In this document: positions 9,248 through 19,087 of the stretch, piece after piece
Layout: each line of letters opens with the position of its first letter
Numbering within the stretch: the first letter of the stretch is position 1
Origin: Streptomyces sp. RerS4
GTDB taxonomy: Bacteria; Actinomycetota; Actinomycetes; Streptomycetales; Streptomycetaceae
Length of the DNA: 64,000 nt
NCBI RefSeq assembly: GCF_023515955.1
Contig: NZ_CP097322.1
Location: 1,733,501-1,797,500, forward strand
Reading direction: 5' to 3'
Program-made: the position numbers and the translations under genes
The notes under the pieces: model-generated
The model's database searches: none
Told to the model about the DNA's origin: nothing
The model's input: the letters and a program-made list of their open reading frames with translations, nothing else

Positions 9248-9706
9248 ATGGGTTCGGTACGCAAGGCGAGTGCCTGGTTGGGTCTCGTAGAGGACAGCGA
9301 CGACGAGCGGTACTACGACGACGACTACGCGGAGGCGGTGGAGCGCCAGCAGGGCTCGGTCTCCGGCCCCGGCGACCAGTGGGTCACCGACCCCCGGGTC
9401 CAGGTCGCCACGGATTCCGCGGTCGAGCGCGGCCGGCGGATCGCGACGGTCACCCCGGACGGCTTCCGTGACGCGCGTGGCATCGGCGAGCTGTTCCGCG
9501 AGGGCGTCCCGGTGATCGTGAACCTCTCCTCGATGGACCCCACCGACGCCAAGCGCGTGGTCGACTTCGCGGCCGGCCTCACCTTCGGGCTGCGCGGCTC
9601 GATCGAGCGGGTGGCGACCAGGGTCTTCCTCCTGACCCCGGCCGACACCCAGATCGTCAGCGGCGAGGCGGGCGGCCGCACCCGCGACTTCTTCAACCAG
9701 AGCTGA
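9248..9706 (+). CDS. SepF-like cell division protein
   Basis: This 152-aa protein has the SepF plan: an N-terminal amphipathic stretch ([11 protein letters not shown]), an acidic linker ([16 protein letters not shown]), and the C-terminal globular domain ([30 protein letters not shown], written here in two joined parts: [16 protein letters not shown] and [14 protein letters not shown]) ending in [11 protein letters not shown]. SepF tethers FtsZ to the membrane. Streptomyces carry several paralogs. This copy is isolated rather than in the division cluster next to ftsZ, so it is probably an SflA/SflB-type paralog that modulates hyphal growth or septation. AAAGGAGG lies 6 bases before the ATG. 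Confidence 0.88.
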   Translation: MGSVRKASAWLGLVEDSDDERYYDDDYAEAVERQQGSVSGPGDQWVTDPRVQVATDSAVERGRRIATVTPDGFRDARGIGELFREGVPVIVNLSSMDPTDAKRVVDFAAGLTFGLRGSIERVATRVFLLTPADTQIVSGEAGGRTRDFFNQS

Positions 9707-9738
9707 GCGAGGCCCTCACCGGCCCACCGGAAGGCCGC

Positions 9739-10917
9739 CTACCGGAAGGCGTCGAGCCCGGTGAGCGCCTTGCCCAGCACCAGTTGGTGCATCTCGACGG
9801 TGCCCTCGTAGGTGAGGACCGATTCGAGGTTGGTGGCGTGCCGCATGACGGGGTACTCCAGGGAGATCCCGTTGGCCCCGAGGATGGTCCGCGCGGTGCG
9901 GCAGATCTCGATCGCCTCGCGGACGTTGTTGAGTTTGCCGAAGCTGATCTGCTCCGGACGCAGGGTGCCCGCGTCCATACGCCGCCCCAGGTGGTGGGCG
10001 AGCAGGATGCCCTTGTGGAGTTCCAACGCCATGTCGGCGAGCTTGGCCTGGGTGAGCTGGAAGCCACCGATCGGCTTGCCGAACTGCTCCCGCGTCCGCG
10101 CGTAGTCGAGCGCGGCCTCGAAACTGGCGCGCGCCGCGCCCATGGAGCCCCAGACGATCCCGTACCGCGCGTGGCTGAGGCAGCCCAGCGGTCCCTTGAG
10201 CCCGGTGACGCCCGCGAGCACCGCGTCCGCGGGCAGTCGTACGTCGTCCATGACGAGTTCGCTGGTCACCGAGGCGCGCAGCGACCACTTGTGCTTGATC
10301 TCCGGCGCCGAGAACCCCGGCGTGTCGGTGGGGACGGCGAAGCCCCGGATCCCCTCGTCGGTCTGCGCCCAGACCACGGCCACGGAGGCCACCGAGCCGT
10401 TGGTGATCCACATCTTGCGGCCGTTCAGCACCCAGTCGCCGCCGTCGCGCTTGGCGTACGTGCGCATCGCGGCGGGATCGGAGCCGACGTCGGGCTCGGT
10501 GAGCCCGAAGCAGCCGATGAGCTCGCCGGCCGCCATGCCGGGCAGCCAGCGCCGCTTCTGCTCCTCGGAGCCGTACTTCCAGATCGCGTACATGGCCAGT
10601 GAGCCCTGTACGGAGACCAGCGAGCGGATGCCGGAGTCGGCGGCCTCCAGCTCCAGGCAGGCCAGGCCGTACTGGACGGCACTGGCGCCCGCGCACCCGT
10701 AGCCGGTCAGGGACATGCCGAGCGCGCCGATGGAGCCGAGTTCGCGGGCGAGCTCGCGGATGCCGGGCAGCTCGCCGTCCTCGTACCAGCCGGCGATGTG
10801 GGGCAGGACGCGGTCGGCGGCCCAGGCGCGGACGGTGTCGCGGACGGCGAGGTCCTCGGGGCTGAGCAGATCGTCGAGGCCGAGCGGATCGGTGGGCGCG
10901 AAGGACGGCGCGGACAA
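9739..10917 (-). CDS. Acyl-CoA dehydrogenase, glutaryl-CoA dehydrogenase type
   Basis: This 392-aa flavoprotein has the full acyl-CoA dehydrogenase fold: N-terminal helical domain, CFGLTEPDVGSDPAAM and WITNGSVA (FAD-binding beta domain), and a C-terminal helical domain with YARTREQFGKPIGGFQ. The catalytic base is visible in the TYEGT motif followed by HQLVLGKALTG, the arrangement of glutaryl-CoA dehydrogenases. Likely role: oxidation of glutaryl-CoA or a related acyl-CoA in lysine/tryptophan or dicarboxylate breakdown. TTG at 10917 is chosen because GGGAGG lies 7 bases upstream and the protein length then matches the family. It converges on the sepF-like gene. Confidence 0.9.
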   Translation of the reverse strand: MSAPSFAPTDPLGLDDLLSPEDLAVRDTVRAWAADRVLPHIAGWYEDGELPGIRELARELGSIGALGMSLTGYGCAGASAVQYGLACLELEAADSGIRSLVSVQGSLAMYAIWKYGSEEQKRRWLPGMAAGELIGCFGLTEPDVGSDPAAMRTYAKRDGGDWVLNGRKMWITNGSVASVAVVWAQTDEGIRGFAVPTDTPGFSAPEIKHKWSLRASVTSELVMDDVRLPADAVLAGVTGLKGPLGCLSHARYGIVWGSMGAARASFEAALDYARTREQFGKPIGGFQLTQAKLADMALELHKGILLAHHLGRRMDAGTLRPEQISFGKLNNVREAIEICRTARTILGANGISLEYPVMRHATNLESVLTYEGTVEMHQLVLGKALTGLDAFR

Positions 10918-11036
10918 GAGGGGCCTCCCGGCAGGCACGTGCGGCGGAAACTTGCGGTGCAAGTTTGTCGCCCGCCCCGCCGCAGGTCCACCCCCGGATT
11001 TCGTGGGGCCGCCGGGACAGGGGTCGTGGGACCCGG

Positions 11037-12791
11037 TCAGGCCGGGCGGCCCGCGCGGTCGCGGTCGGGCCCGGTCGCGGGGCCGGGGATGCGGGCGCCC
11101 GCGCCCGGCAGCGCCGGCTCGGCCGCCTGCGCGGGGAGGCGTACGGCTCCGCCGGCGACCTCCGCCTCGACGCCATCGACTCCGTCGACGCCACCCACGC
11201 CGCCCACACCGTCGGTGTCGCGGTCGACCCGCTCCGCCGGGTCCATGGTGCGCGGCAGCATCAGCGCCATCGCCGCGCCCGCCAGCAGCAGGCCGGCGCT
11301 GACCAGCAGGGTCACGTGCAGCCCGTGGACGAAGGAGTGCCGGGCCGCGGCGTGGAGGGTCTCCCCGGCCGGACCGCCCAGGGCGGCGGCGATCTGGTAG
11401 GCCTCGCCCAGCGAGTGCGCGGCGCCCGCCGAGTCCGAGGCCGACACGCCGGGGAGGTCGAGGAGGCCGGGTGCGTAGGCGGCGTTCATCACGCTGCCGA
11501 GGAGGGCGATGCCCATGCCCGCGCCGAGCTGGTACGAGGTCTCGCCTATGGAGGCGGCGCCTCCGGCGGTCTCCGCCGGGGCCTCGCTCAGCATGGACTC
11601 GTAGGCGGCGAACAGGGTGGTCTGGAGCCCGAAGCCGAGCAGGATGAAACCGACGGTCAGCAGCACGGGCCGATCGCTTTGCCCCATCAACGTCAGCAGC
11701 ACCACGGCGAAGGCGGTCAGCACGAAGCCGAGCGAGACCATCGTGCGCGGGCCGACCCGCTGGAGGGTGTACGAGCCGGTGGCACCGGCGGCCATGGCGG
11801 CGAAGGTGAGCGGCAGCAGCCGCAGGCCGGTCTCCAGCGGGCTGAGGTCCAGCACCAGCTGGAGGTACTGGACGGCGATCAGCTCCAGGCCGACCAGGGC
11901 CAGCATGGCGAGCACGATGCAGCCGACGGAGGTGGAGAAGGCGGCGCGGGAGAACATCCGCATGTCGATCAGCGGGTGCTCGCGCCTCTTCTGGCGGCGT
12001 ACGAAGAGGACCAGCAGGACGACGCCGAGGAGCAGCGGCACCACCGCCTCGGGGTCCAGGAGGTCGCGCTCCGCGCCGATCCGCTTGATGCCGAGGACCG
12101 CGCCGAGCACGCCGGCGGCGGCCATCAGCGCGCCGAGGACGTCCCAGGGCCCGTCGGAGGACCCCTTGGACTCGGGGAGCAGCCAACGGCCGAGCGGCAG
12201 GATCAGTGCCATCAGCGGGATGTTGATGAGGAAGACGGAACCCCACCAGAAGTGCTGGATGAGGAAGCCGCCGAGGACGGGGCCGCTCGCCGCGCCGATG
12301 GCGGCGACGGCGGTCCAGATGCCGATCGCGAGGGCCCGTTCGCGGCGGTCGGGGAAGACCTGGCGCAGGATCGACAGGGTGGCCGGCATGATCATCGCCC
12401 CGCCGACGCCGAGCAGGGCGCGCGCGGCGATCAGCACCTGGGCGTTGTCGGCGAGGGCGGCGAGCGCGGAGGCCGCACCGAAGAGCCCGTAGCCGAGCAA
12501 CAGGATCCGGCGGCGGCCGACGCGGTCGCCGAGGGTGCCGAAAAGAATGAGGAGGGCGGCGCACACCAGCGGGTAGGCGTCGACGATCCACAGGAGTTCG
12601 ATCGCGCCGGGGCGCAGGTCCTCGGTGACGGAGGGGACGGCCACGTGCAGGATCGTCGCGTCGAGCGCGACGAGCACGAGGCTGACGCACAGGACCGCCA
12701 GGACGAGCCAGCGGTTCGCCCCGCCGGAGGCGGCACTGATCCGCTGCCGAAGGGAAGGGTTCCTGTCGCCGGTCGTGTTCGTCCCCGACAT
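11037..12791 (-). CDS. DHA2-type MFS drug efflux transporter
   Basis: This 584-aa integral membrane protein has about 14 hydrophobic segments. It shows the MFS motif A variant LGDRVGRRRI after helix 2 and the antiporter motif C-like GIWTAVAAIGAASGPVLGG in helix 5. These place it in the EmrB/QacA (DHA2) proton-antiport drug family. The C-terminal tail is a Gly/Val/Asp repeat (GVGGVGGVDGVDGV) followed by a basic Pro/Gly-rich end. ATG at 12791 follows GGGAGG at 8 bases. It faces the next gene divergently across about 310 bp with no adjacent regulator gene, so control is not evident. Substrate unknown. Confidence 0.9.
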   Translation of the reverse strand: MSGTNTTGDRNPSLRQRISAASGGANRWLVLAVLCVSLVLVALDATILHVAVPSVTEDLRPGAIELLWIVDAYPLVCAALLILFGTLGDRVGRRRILLLGYGLFGAASALAALADNAQVLIAARALLGVGGAMIMPATLSILRQVFPDRRERALAIGIWTAVAAIGAASGPVLGGFLIQHFWWGSVFLINIPLMALILPLGRWLLPESKGSSDGPWDVLGALMAAAGVLGAVLGIKRIGAERDLLDPEAVVPLLLGVVLLVLFVRRQKRREHPLIDMRMFSRAAFSTSVGCIVLAMLALVGLELIAVQYLQLVLDLSPLETGLRLLPLTFAAMAAGATGSYTLQRVGPRTMVSLGFVLTAFAVVLLTLMGQSDRPVLLTVGFILLGFGLQTTLFAAYESMLSEAPAETAGGAASIGETSYQLGAGMGIALLGSVMNAAYAPGLLDLPGVSASDSAGAAHSLGEAYQIAAALGGPAGETLHAAARHSFVHGLHVTLLVSAGLLLAGAAMALMLPRTMDPAERVDRDTDGVGGVGGVDGVDGVEAEVAGGAVRLPAQAAEPALPGAGARIPGPATGPDRDRAGRPA

Positions 12792-13103
12792 GCATGTACC
12801 TCCCAGGTGGTCCCTCGCACTCGGCGGACAGCGTCGTGGGCGCCGCGGGTGGTGCGCTGTGCGGCGTCCTACGGGTCCGGCATCGACACGCGAGTGAAGG
12901 GTCAGCGTACGCGAGTTCGCGTGTACGACACGTGGCCAAGCTCTCATCCCCGCGACGCCCCGTATGTGGTGTGTGCCACTCGCCCCGTTCCGTCCTCCCC
13001 CCTCGTACACGCGCGGTGACGGTATGTGGTTCTGCCGTCGGTGTGGATCGGTGGCGCGGGCCGGTGTGCGGGTCGGGTGGGGCCGGCGTCGATACTCGGT
13101 GCC
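12792..13103. other. Divergent intergenic region
   Basis: This stretch separates the leftward efflux pump from the rightward membrane glycosyltransferase-like gene and should carry both promoters. I see a short dyad CGTGTACGACACG near 12919-12932 that overlaps a second imperfect dyad (CGTACGCGA against TCGCGTGTACG). It is a possible operator for the pump, but no adjacent regulator gene exists. No coding signal is evident. Confidence 0.4.
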
Positions 13104-14258
13104 GTGACCTCCCCACCCGCGACACCCGTACCCCGAGGACCCGTGTCCGTGAACCCTCCCGGACCGCGTCGGGCCGCGCCCGCGCTCGCCGTGTTCGTGG
13201 CGGTCCGGCTGCTCGGGCTGGGCGTGCTCGCGGTGTGGTGCGCGGCGGCCGGCAGCAGCCCGCACACGCTGTTGTCGGCTCGGTGGGATTCCCTCTGGTA
13301 CGCCCGGATCGCCGCCGAGGGGTACGGGTACGAGGTGGTCCTGCCGAGCGGGGCCGTCCACTCCAACCTGGCGTTCTTCCCGTTGCTGCCCTGGCTGGAG
13401 CGGCTCGTCGCGGCGGTCACGGGCCTGTCGTACGGCTCCGCGGGCCTGGTCGTCTCGGCGGTGGCGGGGCTCGCCGCCGCCTGGGGGATCTTCGCGGTGG
13501 CGGAGCGGCTCCACGGGCGCCGGGCCGCGGTGTTCGCGGTGGCGCTGTGGGCGGCGCTGCCGGTCGCGATCGTGCAGTCGATGGCGTACAGCGAGGCGCT
13601 GTTCACCGCCCTGGCCGCCTGGGCGCTCTTCCACGCGCTGCGCGGGAACTGGCCGGCGGCGGGCCTGCTCGCGGCCGGCGCGGGGCTGACCCGGCCGGTC
13701 GGCGCCGCCGTGGTCGCGGCGGTGTGGGTGGCGGCCGCGCTCGCGGCGCGGCGCGGGGAGGGGTCCCGGCGGATGGCGCTCGGGGTGCTGCTGGCCCCGA
13801 TGGGCGCGGCGGCGTACGTCCTGTGGGTCGGCCGGCGCACGGGCGGCGGGCTGCTCGGCTACCTGGACGTGCAGGCCGGCTGGGGCAACGGCTTCGACGG
13901 GGGCTGGGCCTTCGCCCACTTCATCGGGGCCCGGCTGGCCTCGCCGGCGTTCCCGGCGGGGTTGGGGCTGCTCGTCGGGGTGGCGCTGGTGCTGTGGCTG
14001 TACCGGCTGTGCGTACGGCAACGGCAGCCCGCCGCGCTGCTCGTCTACGCCGGCGTCGTGGTGGCGCTCGCGCTGTGCGCCTCGGGGTACTTCGGCTCCA
14101 AGCCCCGGCTGCTGCTGCCGGCGTTCCCGCTGATGCTGCCGCCGGCGGTGGCCCTGGCGCGGTGGCGGACGGGGCGGGCGGCGGCCGTGGCGGGGGCACT
14201 GGCCGTGGGTGCGGCGGTATACGGGGCCTTCTGGCTGAACGGGTCCGGACCGCCGTGA
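13104..14258 (+). CDS. PIG-V-like integral membrane mannosyltransferase candidate
   Basis: This 384-aa multi-spanning protein has about nine hydrophobic helices. Between the first two lies the loop ARWDSLWYARIAAEGY, with the conserved Trp-Asp of GPI mannosyltransferase 2/PIG-V relatives, followed by SNLAFFPLLPWLERL. These membrane enzymes use polyprenyl-phosphate sugars as donors in eukaryotic and actinobacterial relatives; the substrate here is unknown. Start choice is uncertain: GTG 13104 has a GATACT -10-like box 7 bases upstream (possible leaderless transcript), whereas GTG 13143 has GAGG 4 bases upstream. Either leaves the first membrane helix intact. Confidence 0.72.
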   Translation: MTSPPATPVPRGPVSVNPPGPRRAAPALAVFVAVRLLGLGVLAVWCAAAGSSPHTLLSARWDSLWYARIAAEGYGYEVVLPSGAVHSNLAFFPLLPWLERLVAAVTGLSYGSAGLVVSAVAGLAAAWGIFAVAERLHGRRAAVFAVALWAALPVAIVQSMAYSEALFTALAAWALFHALRGNWPAAGLLAAGAGLTRPVGAAVVAAVWVAAALAARRGEGSRRMALGVLLAPMGAAAYVLWVGRRTGGGLLGYLDVQAGWGNGFDGGWAFAHFIGARLASPAFPAGLGLLVGVALVLWLYRLCVRQRQPAALLVYAGVVVALALCASGYFGSKPRLLLPAFPLMLPPAVALARWRTGRAAAVAGALAVGAAVYGAFWLNGSGPP

Positions 14259-14485
14259 TCACGGAATGGATCATTCCAATCCATGATTCGGCAAAAGAAT
14301 TGACCCGGACCAATAAGTCCGGCGTAAGCATGCGGATAATTGCCGGGTCAGGACTCCCGGAGTTGAATCGGAGAAGTTCCAACAAGAGGCGAAATCGCGG
14401 GAATTAAACCCCCCGTGAGACGCACTCCACATCACATGGTCATCACAAAGCCCGCGATTCGACCGGGCCGCCCTTCGTCGCGCGG

Positions 14486-14499
14486 TAACGTCGATTGAG
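14486..14499 (+). promoter_or_regulatory. Leaderless-type -10 box of the PAP2-like gene
   Basis: TAACGT at 14486-14491 ends 7 bases before the GTG at 14499, and no Shine-Dalgarno sequence is present, so transcription probably starts at the start codon. Confidence 0.5.
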
Positions 14500-15539
14500 T
14501 GCGTACCGACCAAATGCTGACCCGTCTGGAGCCGGTGTTCGCCCGGCTGGACCGGGAACCAGAGCGTCCGGCTCATCTGCAAACGCCGCAGATGAGCCGG
14601 CACCGCGTCGTGCTCCTCGCCTCGACCCTCGCGTTCTACCTCGCGATCGTCGTCGCCGTCCTCACGACGTCCTGGCTCGTCCGGCTGGACTGGCAGATCA
14701 TGTTCTTCCGGCCCTACGAGCAGTGGCCGCAGCTGCACGCGTTCCTCGACTACCTCGTCGTACTCGGCCAGCGCGGACCCACCGCCGTGATGGTCGCGGC
14801 CTGGCTCGGCTGGCGCTCGTGGCGCCAGCACACCCTGCGCCCGTTGATCACCCTCGGCGTGGCCCTGCTCCTGCTCAACGTCACCGTCGGCTCGGTCAAG
14901 CTCGGCCTCGGCCGGCTCGGTCCGCACTACGCCACCCAGATCGGCTCCGCCGAGCTCTTCGCGGGCGGCGATATATTTCCTTCGGGCCACACCGCCAACG
15001 CCGTCGTGACCTGGGGGATCCTGGCCTACCTGGCCTCCACCACGGTCACCCGCCGGGTGCTGTCCATCGTGTCGGCGGTGGTCTCGCTGAGCGTCGGCGC
15101 CACCACCGTCTACCTCGGCACCCACTGGGTCTCCGACGTGCTCCTCGGCTGGACCGCGGGTCTGCTGATCATGCTGGCGCTGCCCTGGTTCGAGCCGCTC
15201 ATCGCCCGCGTCGAGGCGTACGTCTTCCAACTGCGCGAGCTGTGGCGCCGCCGCCTGGAGGAGGGCAAGGTCTCCGAGCCCGTCGCCGCCGCCCTCACGC
15301 CGCTGCTCTCCGCCGGCGGGAAGTGGCAGCCCCGCCGGGCCGCCGAGGCCTGTACCGCCGCCCCGGCGGGTGCCCCCGCGCATTCCCCGAGCCTGCGCCC
15401 GGCCGCGCACACCGTGGGCAGGCCGCACCTCATCCGCTCCGAGCGCACCCCGGTCACCCCGGCCGGGAGCCGCCGCCCGGCGCACGGCGAACGGGCCGGC
15501 GCCCGGGGCGCCTCGGCCCGCCCGGCCACGGGCGGCTAA
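14499..15539 (+). CDS. PAP2-family membrane protein
   Basis: This 346-aa protein has six hydrophobic segments and the PAP2/vanadium haloperoxidase core. The central motif is intact (FPSGHTAN) and the third keeps its histidine and aspartate (VYLGTHWVSDVLLGW). The usual first motif KX6RP reads as K-LGLGRL-GP, and the SR of the third motif is TT, so both phosphate-contacting arginines look replaced. It may be a lipid or undecaprenyl-diphosphate phosphatase homologue with altered chemistry. A basic, Pro/Ala-rich C-terminal tail of about 100 residues follows the last helix. It is preceded by a 240-bp, relatively AT-rich intergenic stretch. Confidence 0.85.
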   Translation: MRTDQMLTRLEPVFARLDREPERPAHLQTPQMSRHRVVLLASTLAFYLAIVVAVLTTSWLVRLDWQIMFFRPYEQWPQLHAFLDYLVVLGQRGPTAVMVAAWLGWRSWRQHTLRPLITLGVALLLLNVTVGSVKLGLGRLGPHYATQIGSAELFAGGDIFPSGHTANAVVTWGILAYLASTTVTRRVLSIVSAVVSLSVGATTVYLGTHWVSDVLLGWTAGLLIMLALPWFEPLIARVEAYVFQLRELWRRRLEEGKVSEPVAAALTPLLSAGGKWQPRRAAEACTAAPAGAPAHSPSLRPAAHTVGRPHLIRSERTPVTPAGSRRPAHGERAGARGASARPATGG

Positions 15540-15596
15540 CCGCGGCGTACGGCAGACCCCGCGGGGACGGTACGCACACCCGACACCCCGCGCGCG

Positions 15597-15627
15597 AAGC
15601 GGGCCGGTTCACCGAATCGGCCCGCTT
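15597..15627. terminator. Bidirectional hairpin between convergent genes
   Basis: A 10-bp perfect stem (AAGCGGGCCG at 15597-15606 with CGGCCCGCTT at 15618-15627) can extend inward through GTTC/GAAT pairing to a 3-base loop. It lies between the rightward PAP2-like gene and the leftward WYL regulator. Nothing else is apparent in the 15540-15868 gap. Confidence 0.65.
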
Positions 15628-15868
15628 TCGGCGTTCATACGCACAATGCGTCAGCGAAGCGCCCGGACGTTCCTCCGTACCGGGTCACGCTTGTGTCACG
15701 GATTGTCGACAGCGGGCCCACCCGGGCCGGCGCGGACGCGCATCCCCCGGAAGGCCGCGCACGGCATTCTTTCCGGGGCGCGACACGCCCGACCCGGAAT
15801 GCCTTCGAATTCCGCCGGAGAACGACCGAAGCGTTTTCCGGATTCCCCGAACCCGCCCAAGAGACGGC

Positions 15869-16840
15869 CTAGTCCGCTTCGCCTTGCAGAGCCCGCCCGA
15901 GAAGGTCCCGCGCCGCCCGGATCCGGGCGGTCAGCTCGGGCGGCTCCACGACGTCGAACTCACAGCCGAGCAACATGATGTGAATCACCAGAACATCGAG
16001 GCTGACCGCCCCGGTGCGCAGCAGGCAGCTGTCCGCGTCGAGCGGCTCCAGCGTCCCGTCGGCGGGGCCGACGACCCGCGCGGCCTCCTCGGCCGGCATC
16101 CGCAGCCGCAGCACCGCTCGGGCGGCGTACGCCCGCTGCGAGACCCCTTCGGAGACGTACGCGGCGAGGTCCTCGGCGGGCGCCGGGCGCGGGGTGAAGC
16201 GGGGGCCGTGCGGGGGGCGGGGTTCGATCCGGTCCACGCGAAAGGTGCGCCAGTCCTCGCGGCCGAGGTCCCAGGCGACGAGGTACCACCGCCGCTCGGT
16301 GCAGACGAGCCGGTGCGGCTCGACGGTGCGGCGGCTGACGTCGCCCCCGTGGTCGCGGTAGCCGAAGCGCAACCGCTCGGCGTCCCGGCACACGGCCGCC
16401 AGCTCCGTCAGCACCGCCGGGTCGACGGTGTCCCGGCGGGCGCGGCGCAGGAGGGGGACGGTGAACTCGTTCAGCGCCGAGACCCGTCCGCGCAGCCGCG
16501 TCGGCAGGACCTGCTCCAGCTTGGCCAGGGCCCGTACGGAGGCCTCCCCGATCCCCTCGACCCCGTTGCCGGCGGCGGTGCGCAGCCCCACGGCCACGGC
16601 GACGGCCTCGTCGTCGTCGAGCAACAGCGGCGGCAGCTCGGCCCCGGCGCCGAGCCGGTAGCCGCCGCCGGTGCCGGGGCTGGCGTTCACCGGGTAGCCG
16701 AGCTCCCGCAGCCGGTCGACGTCCCGCCGCACGGTCCGGGGCGTGACGCCGAGCCGTTCGGCGAGGGCGGCGCCGGTCCATTCACGGTGGGCCTGCAACA
16801 GGGACAGCAGGCGCAACAGTCGTGCGGAGGTATCGAGCAT
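15869..16840 (-). CDS. WYL-domain transcriptional regulator
   Basis: This 323-aa protein has an N-terminal winged helix-turn-helix of the DeoR/HTH_11 type (LAERLGVTPRTVRRDVDRLR), the GGGYRLG wing, and a central WYL domain marked by RRWYLVAWDLGREDWRTFR. A C-terminal extension follows. WYL domains bind nucleic acid or nucleotide ligands, and relatives act as global regulators, often of DNA damage or phage defence. ATG 16840 is chosen (GGGGAG about 9 bases upstream); an in-frame GTG at 16858 is less supported. The gene stands alone between two convergent or tandem unrelated genes, so its target is not evident. Confidence 0.88.
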   Translation of the reverse strand: MLDTSARLLRLLSLLQAHREWTGAALAERLGVTPRTVRRDVDRLRELGYPVNASPGTGGGYRLGAGAELPPLLLDDDEAVAVAVGLRTAAGNGVEGIGEASVRALAKLEQVLPTRLRGRVSALNEFTVPLLRRARRDTVDPAVLTELAAVCRDAERLRFGYRDHGGDVSRRTVEPHRLVCTERRWYLVAWDLGREDWRTFRVDRIEPRPPHGPRFTPRPAPAEDLAAYVSEGVSQRAYAARAVLRLRMPAEEAARVVGPADGTLEPLDADSCLLRTGAVSLDVLVIHIMLLGCEFDVVEPPELTARIRAARDLLGRALQGEAD

Positions 16841-16870
16841 CCCCGCAGTCTCCCCCACGCCCCACGGGGC

Positions 16871-17791
<921 letters not shown>

Positions 17792-18073
17792 CGGAGCACC
17801 CGCCGCCCACCCGGCCCGCCACGCGGCGCACCCGCGCGCCCCACCCGGACGGTCGACCTCCGCACCCACCCCGAAAACGGCCGGCACCGAACACCAACTG
17901 CACACAACAGAACAACAGTTGCCACCAAAGCGAAGCCGCGCGCGGACGGTTCACCCCTGCGGGTGTCCGGTTCGATTCCGTTCCCTCAAACGGCGTGACC
18001 CCGGCCGCCGTCCGGCCGTTGAGCCCGGCGAGCCGGGAACCCCTCGGCGACCGCACGAATGAGGAGCCACCCC

Positions 18074-18889
18074 GTGCCGCGCATGCTCGACGTCAGTCTT
18101 GAGGTACGTGCCGAGATCGGTGACGAAGAAGCCGACAGGCTGCTCACCGGCGACGACGCCCCGAGCAGTTACGACTGCACCTCCTGCCGCACCCCCGGCG
18201 ACCCCGAGACCGAGCCGACCAGCACGGTCCTGTTCGTCGGCGACGACACCGCAGTCCTCGCCTTCGCCCACACCCGCTGCATCCCCTCCCAGGTGGTGAA
18301 CGTCCCCGAGGAGCAGCTCCAGGGCGCGGTCCGCAGCATCACCGGCGACGGCCCGACCCCGGACGCCGCGCCCGCCGCCGGTGAGGTCCCGCAGTCCCTG
18401 CCCGGCGGTCAGGCCGTCCTCGGCATCACCAGCGGCCTGGTCCTGATCGGCGGCGAGCTGCACCCCGCGCTGGTGGTCGAGCCCACCGCGCCGATCGCCC
18501 GCCCCGGCACCACCGGTCCGGGCGACGACTTCCTGCCGCTCCTCATCGAGCAGGGCTTCATCCCGGTCACCGACACGACCGAGCTGCCCTCCCCCCTCAG
18601 CGGCTGGTCGGTGCTCCTCGCCGGCGGCCAGCTGCACGCCGTGCTCCAGCCCGGACCGGAGGGCGGCCCCCAGGTGGCCTGGTGGCAGGCGCACCAGGCG
18701 CTGAGCGTCACGGACGGCTGGCGGGCCGCCGTCAACAAGACCCAGCGCGTGCTGATCTACGCCGCCCCGGTCGGCTCCATCGGCCAGCAGCCCCGGGAGG
18801 ACCTGCTGCGTGACGCGCTCGACAAGGCCGCCATCAACGGCAAGCTGGTCGCCGCCTCGATGCCCCTCGCCGGCACCCCGGGCGCCTGA
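18074..18889 (+). CDS. Conserved protein of unknown function
   Basis: I do not recognise this 271-aa protein. It starts PRMLDVSLEVRAEIGDEEAD, carries one CxxC (DCTSCRTPGD) near residue 37, and then alternates hydrophobic strands with Gly/Pro turns (VLFVGDDTAVLAFAH, QAVLGITSGLVLIGGELHPA, WSVLLAGGQLHAVLQPG), suggesting a beta-rich fold with an internal repeat of a strand-GGxLHA hairpin at about residues 135 and 190. There is no signal peptide or membrane helix. GTG 18074 is chosen because GAGGAG lies 7 bases upstream. A strong hairpin follows at 18991-19026. It is monocistronic by context. Confidence 0.75.
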   Translation: MPRMLDVSLEVRAEIGDEEADRLLTGDDAPSSYDCTSCRTPGDPETEPTSTVLFVGDDTAVLAFAHTRCIPSQVVNVPEEQLQGAVRSITGDGPTPDAAPAAGEVPQSLPGGQAVLGITSGLVLIGGELHPALVVEPTAPIARPGTTGPGDDFLPLLIEQGFIPVTDTTELPSPLSGWSVLLAGGQLHAVLQPGPEGGPQVAWWQAHQALSVTDGWRAAVNKTQRVLIYAAPVGSIGQQPREDLLRDALDKAAINGKLVAASMPLAGTPGA

Positions 18890-18990
18890 CCACCACCCCT
18901 CCCCCGCTGTCCCTCCCACCCGGAAGCTCCACCCGGAACTCCCACCCGGAGACCGCCGTCCGCCCCGCACGAGGGGGCGGAACGGCATGC

Positions 18991-19026
18991 GCCGGGGGTG
19001 CGCGGTCCGTCCCGCGCACCCCCGGC
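18991..19026 (+). terminator. Hairpin terminator
   Basis: A perfect 15-bp stem, 18991-19005 with 19012-19026, closes a 6-base loop about 100 bp after the stop of the preceding unknown gene. No U-tract is present. Confidence 0.6.
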
Positions 19027-19087
19027 GATCCGCGTTTTGGGCCCCGTCACCCCGCATCCGCGAGGCTCCGGGTTCGTTGGCTGATAC

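Noticed and set aside
17966..17985. A tRNA T-arm-like sequence (GGTTCGATTCC)
   Set aside because: The 5-bp stems flanking TTCGATT do not pair fully, and no acceptor stem, D-arm or anticodon arm can be built around it.
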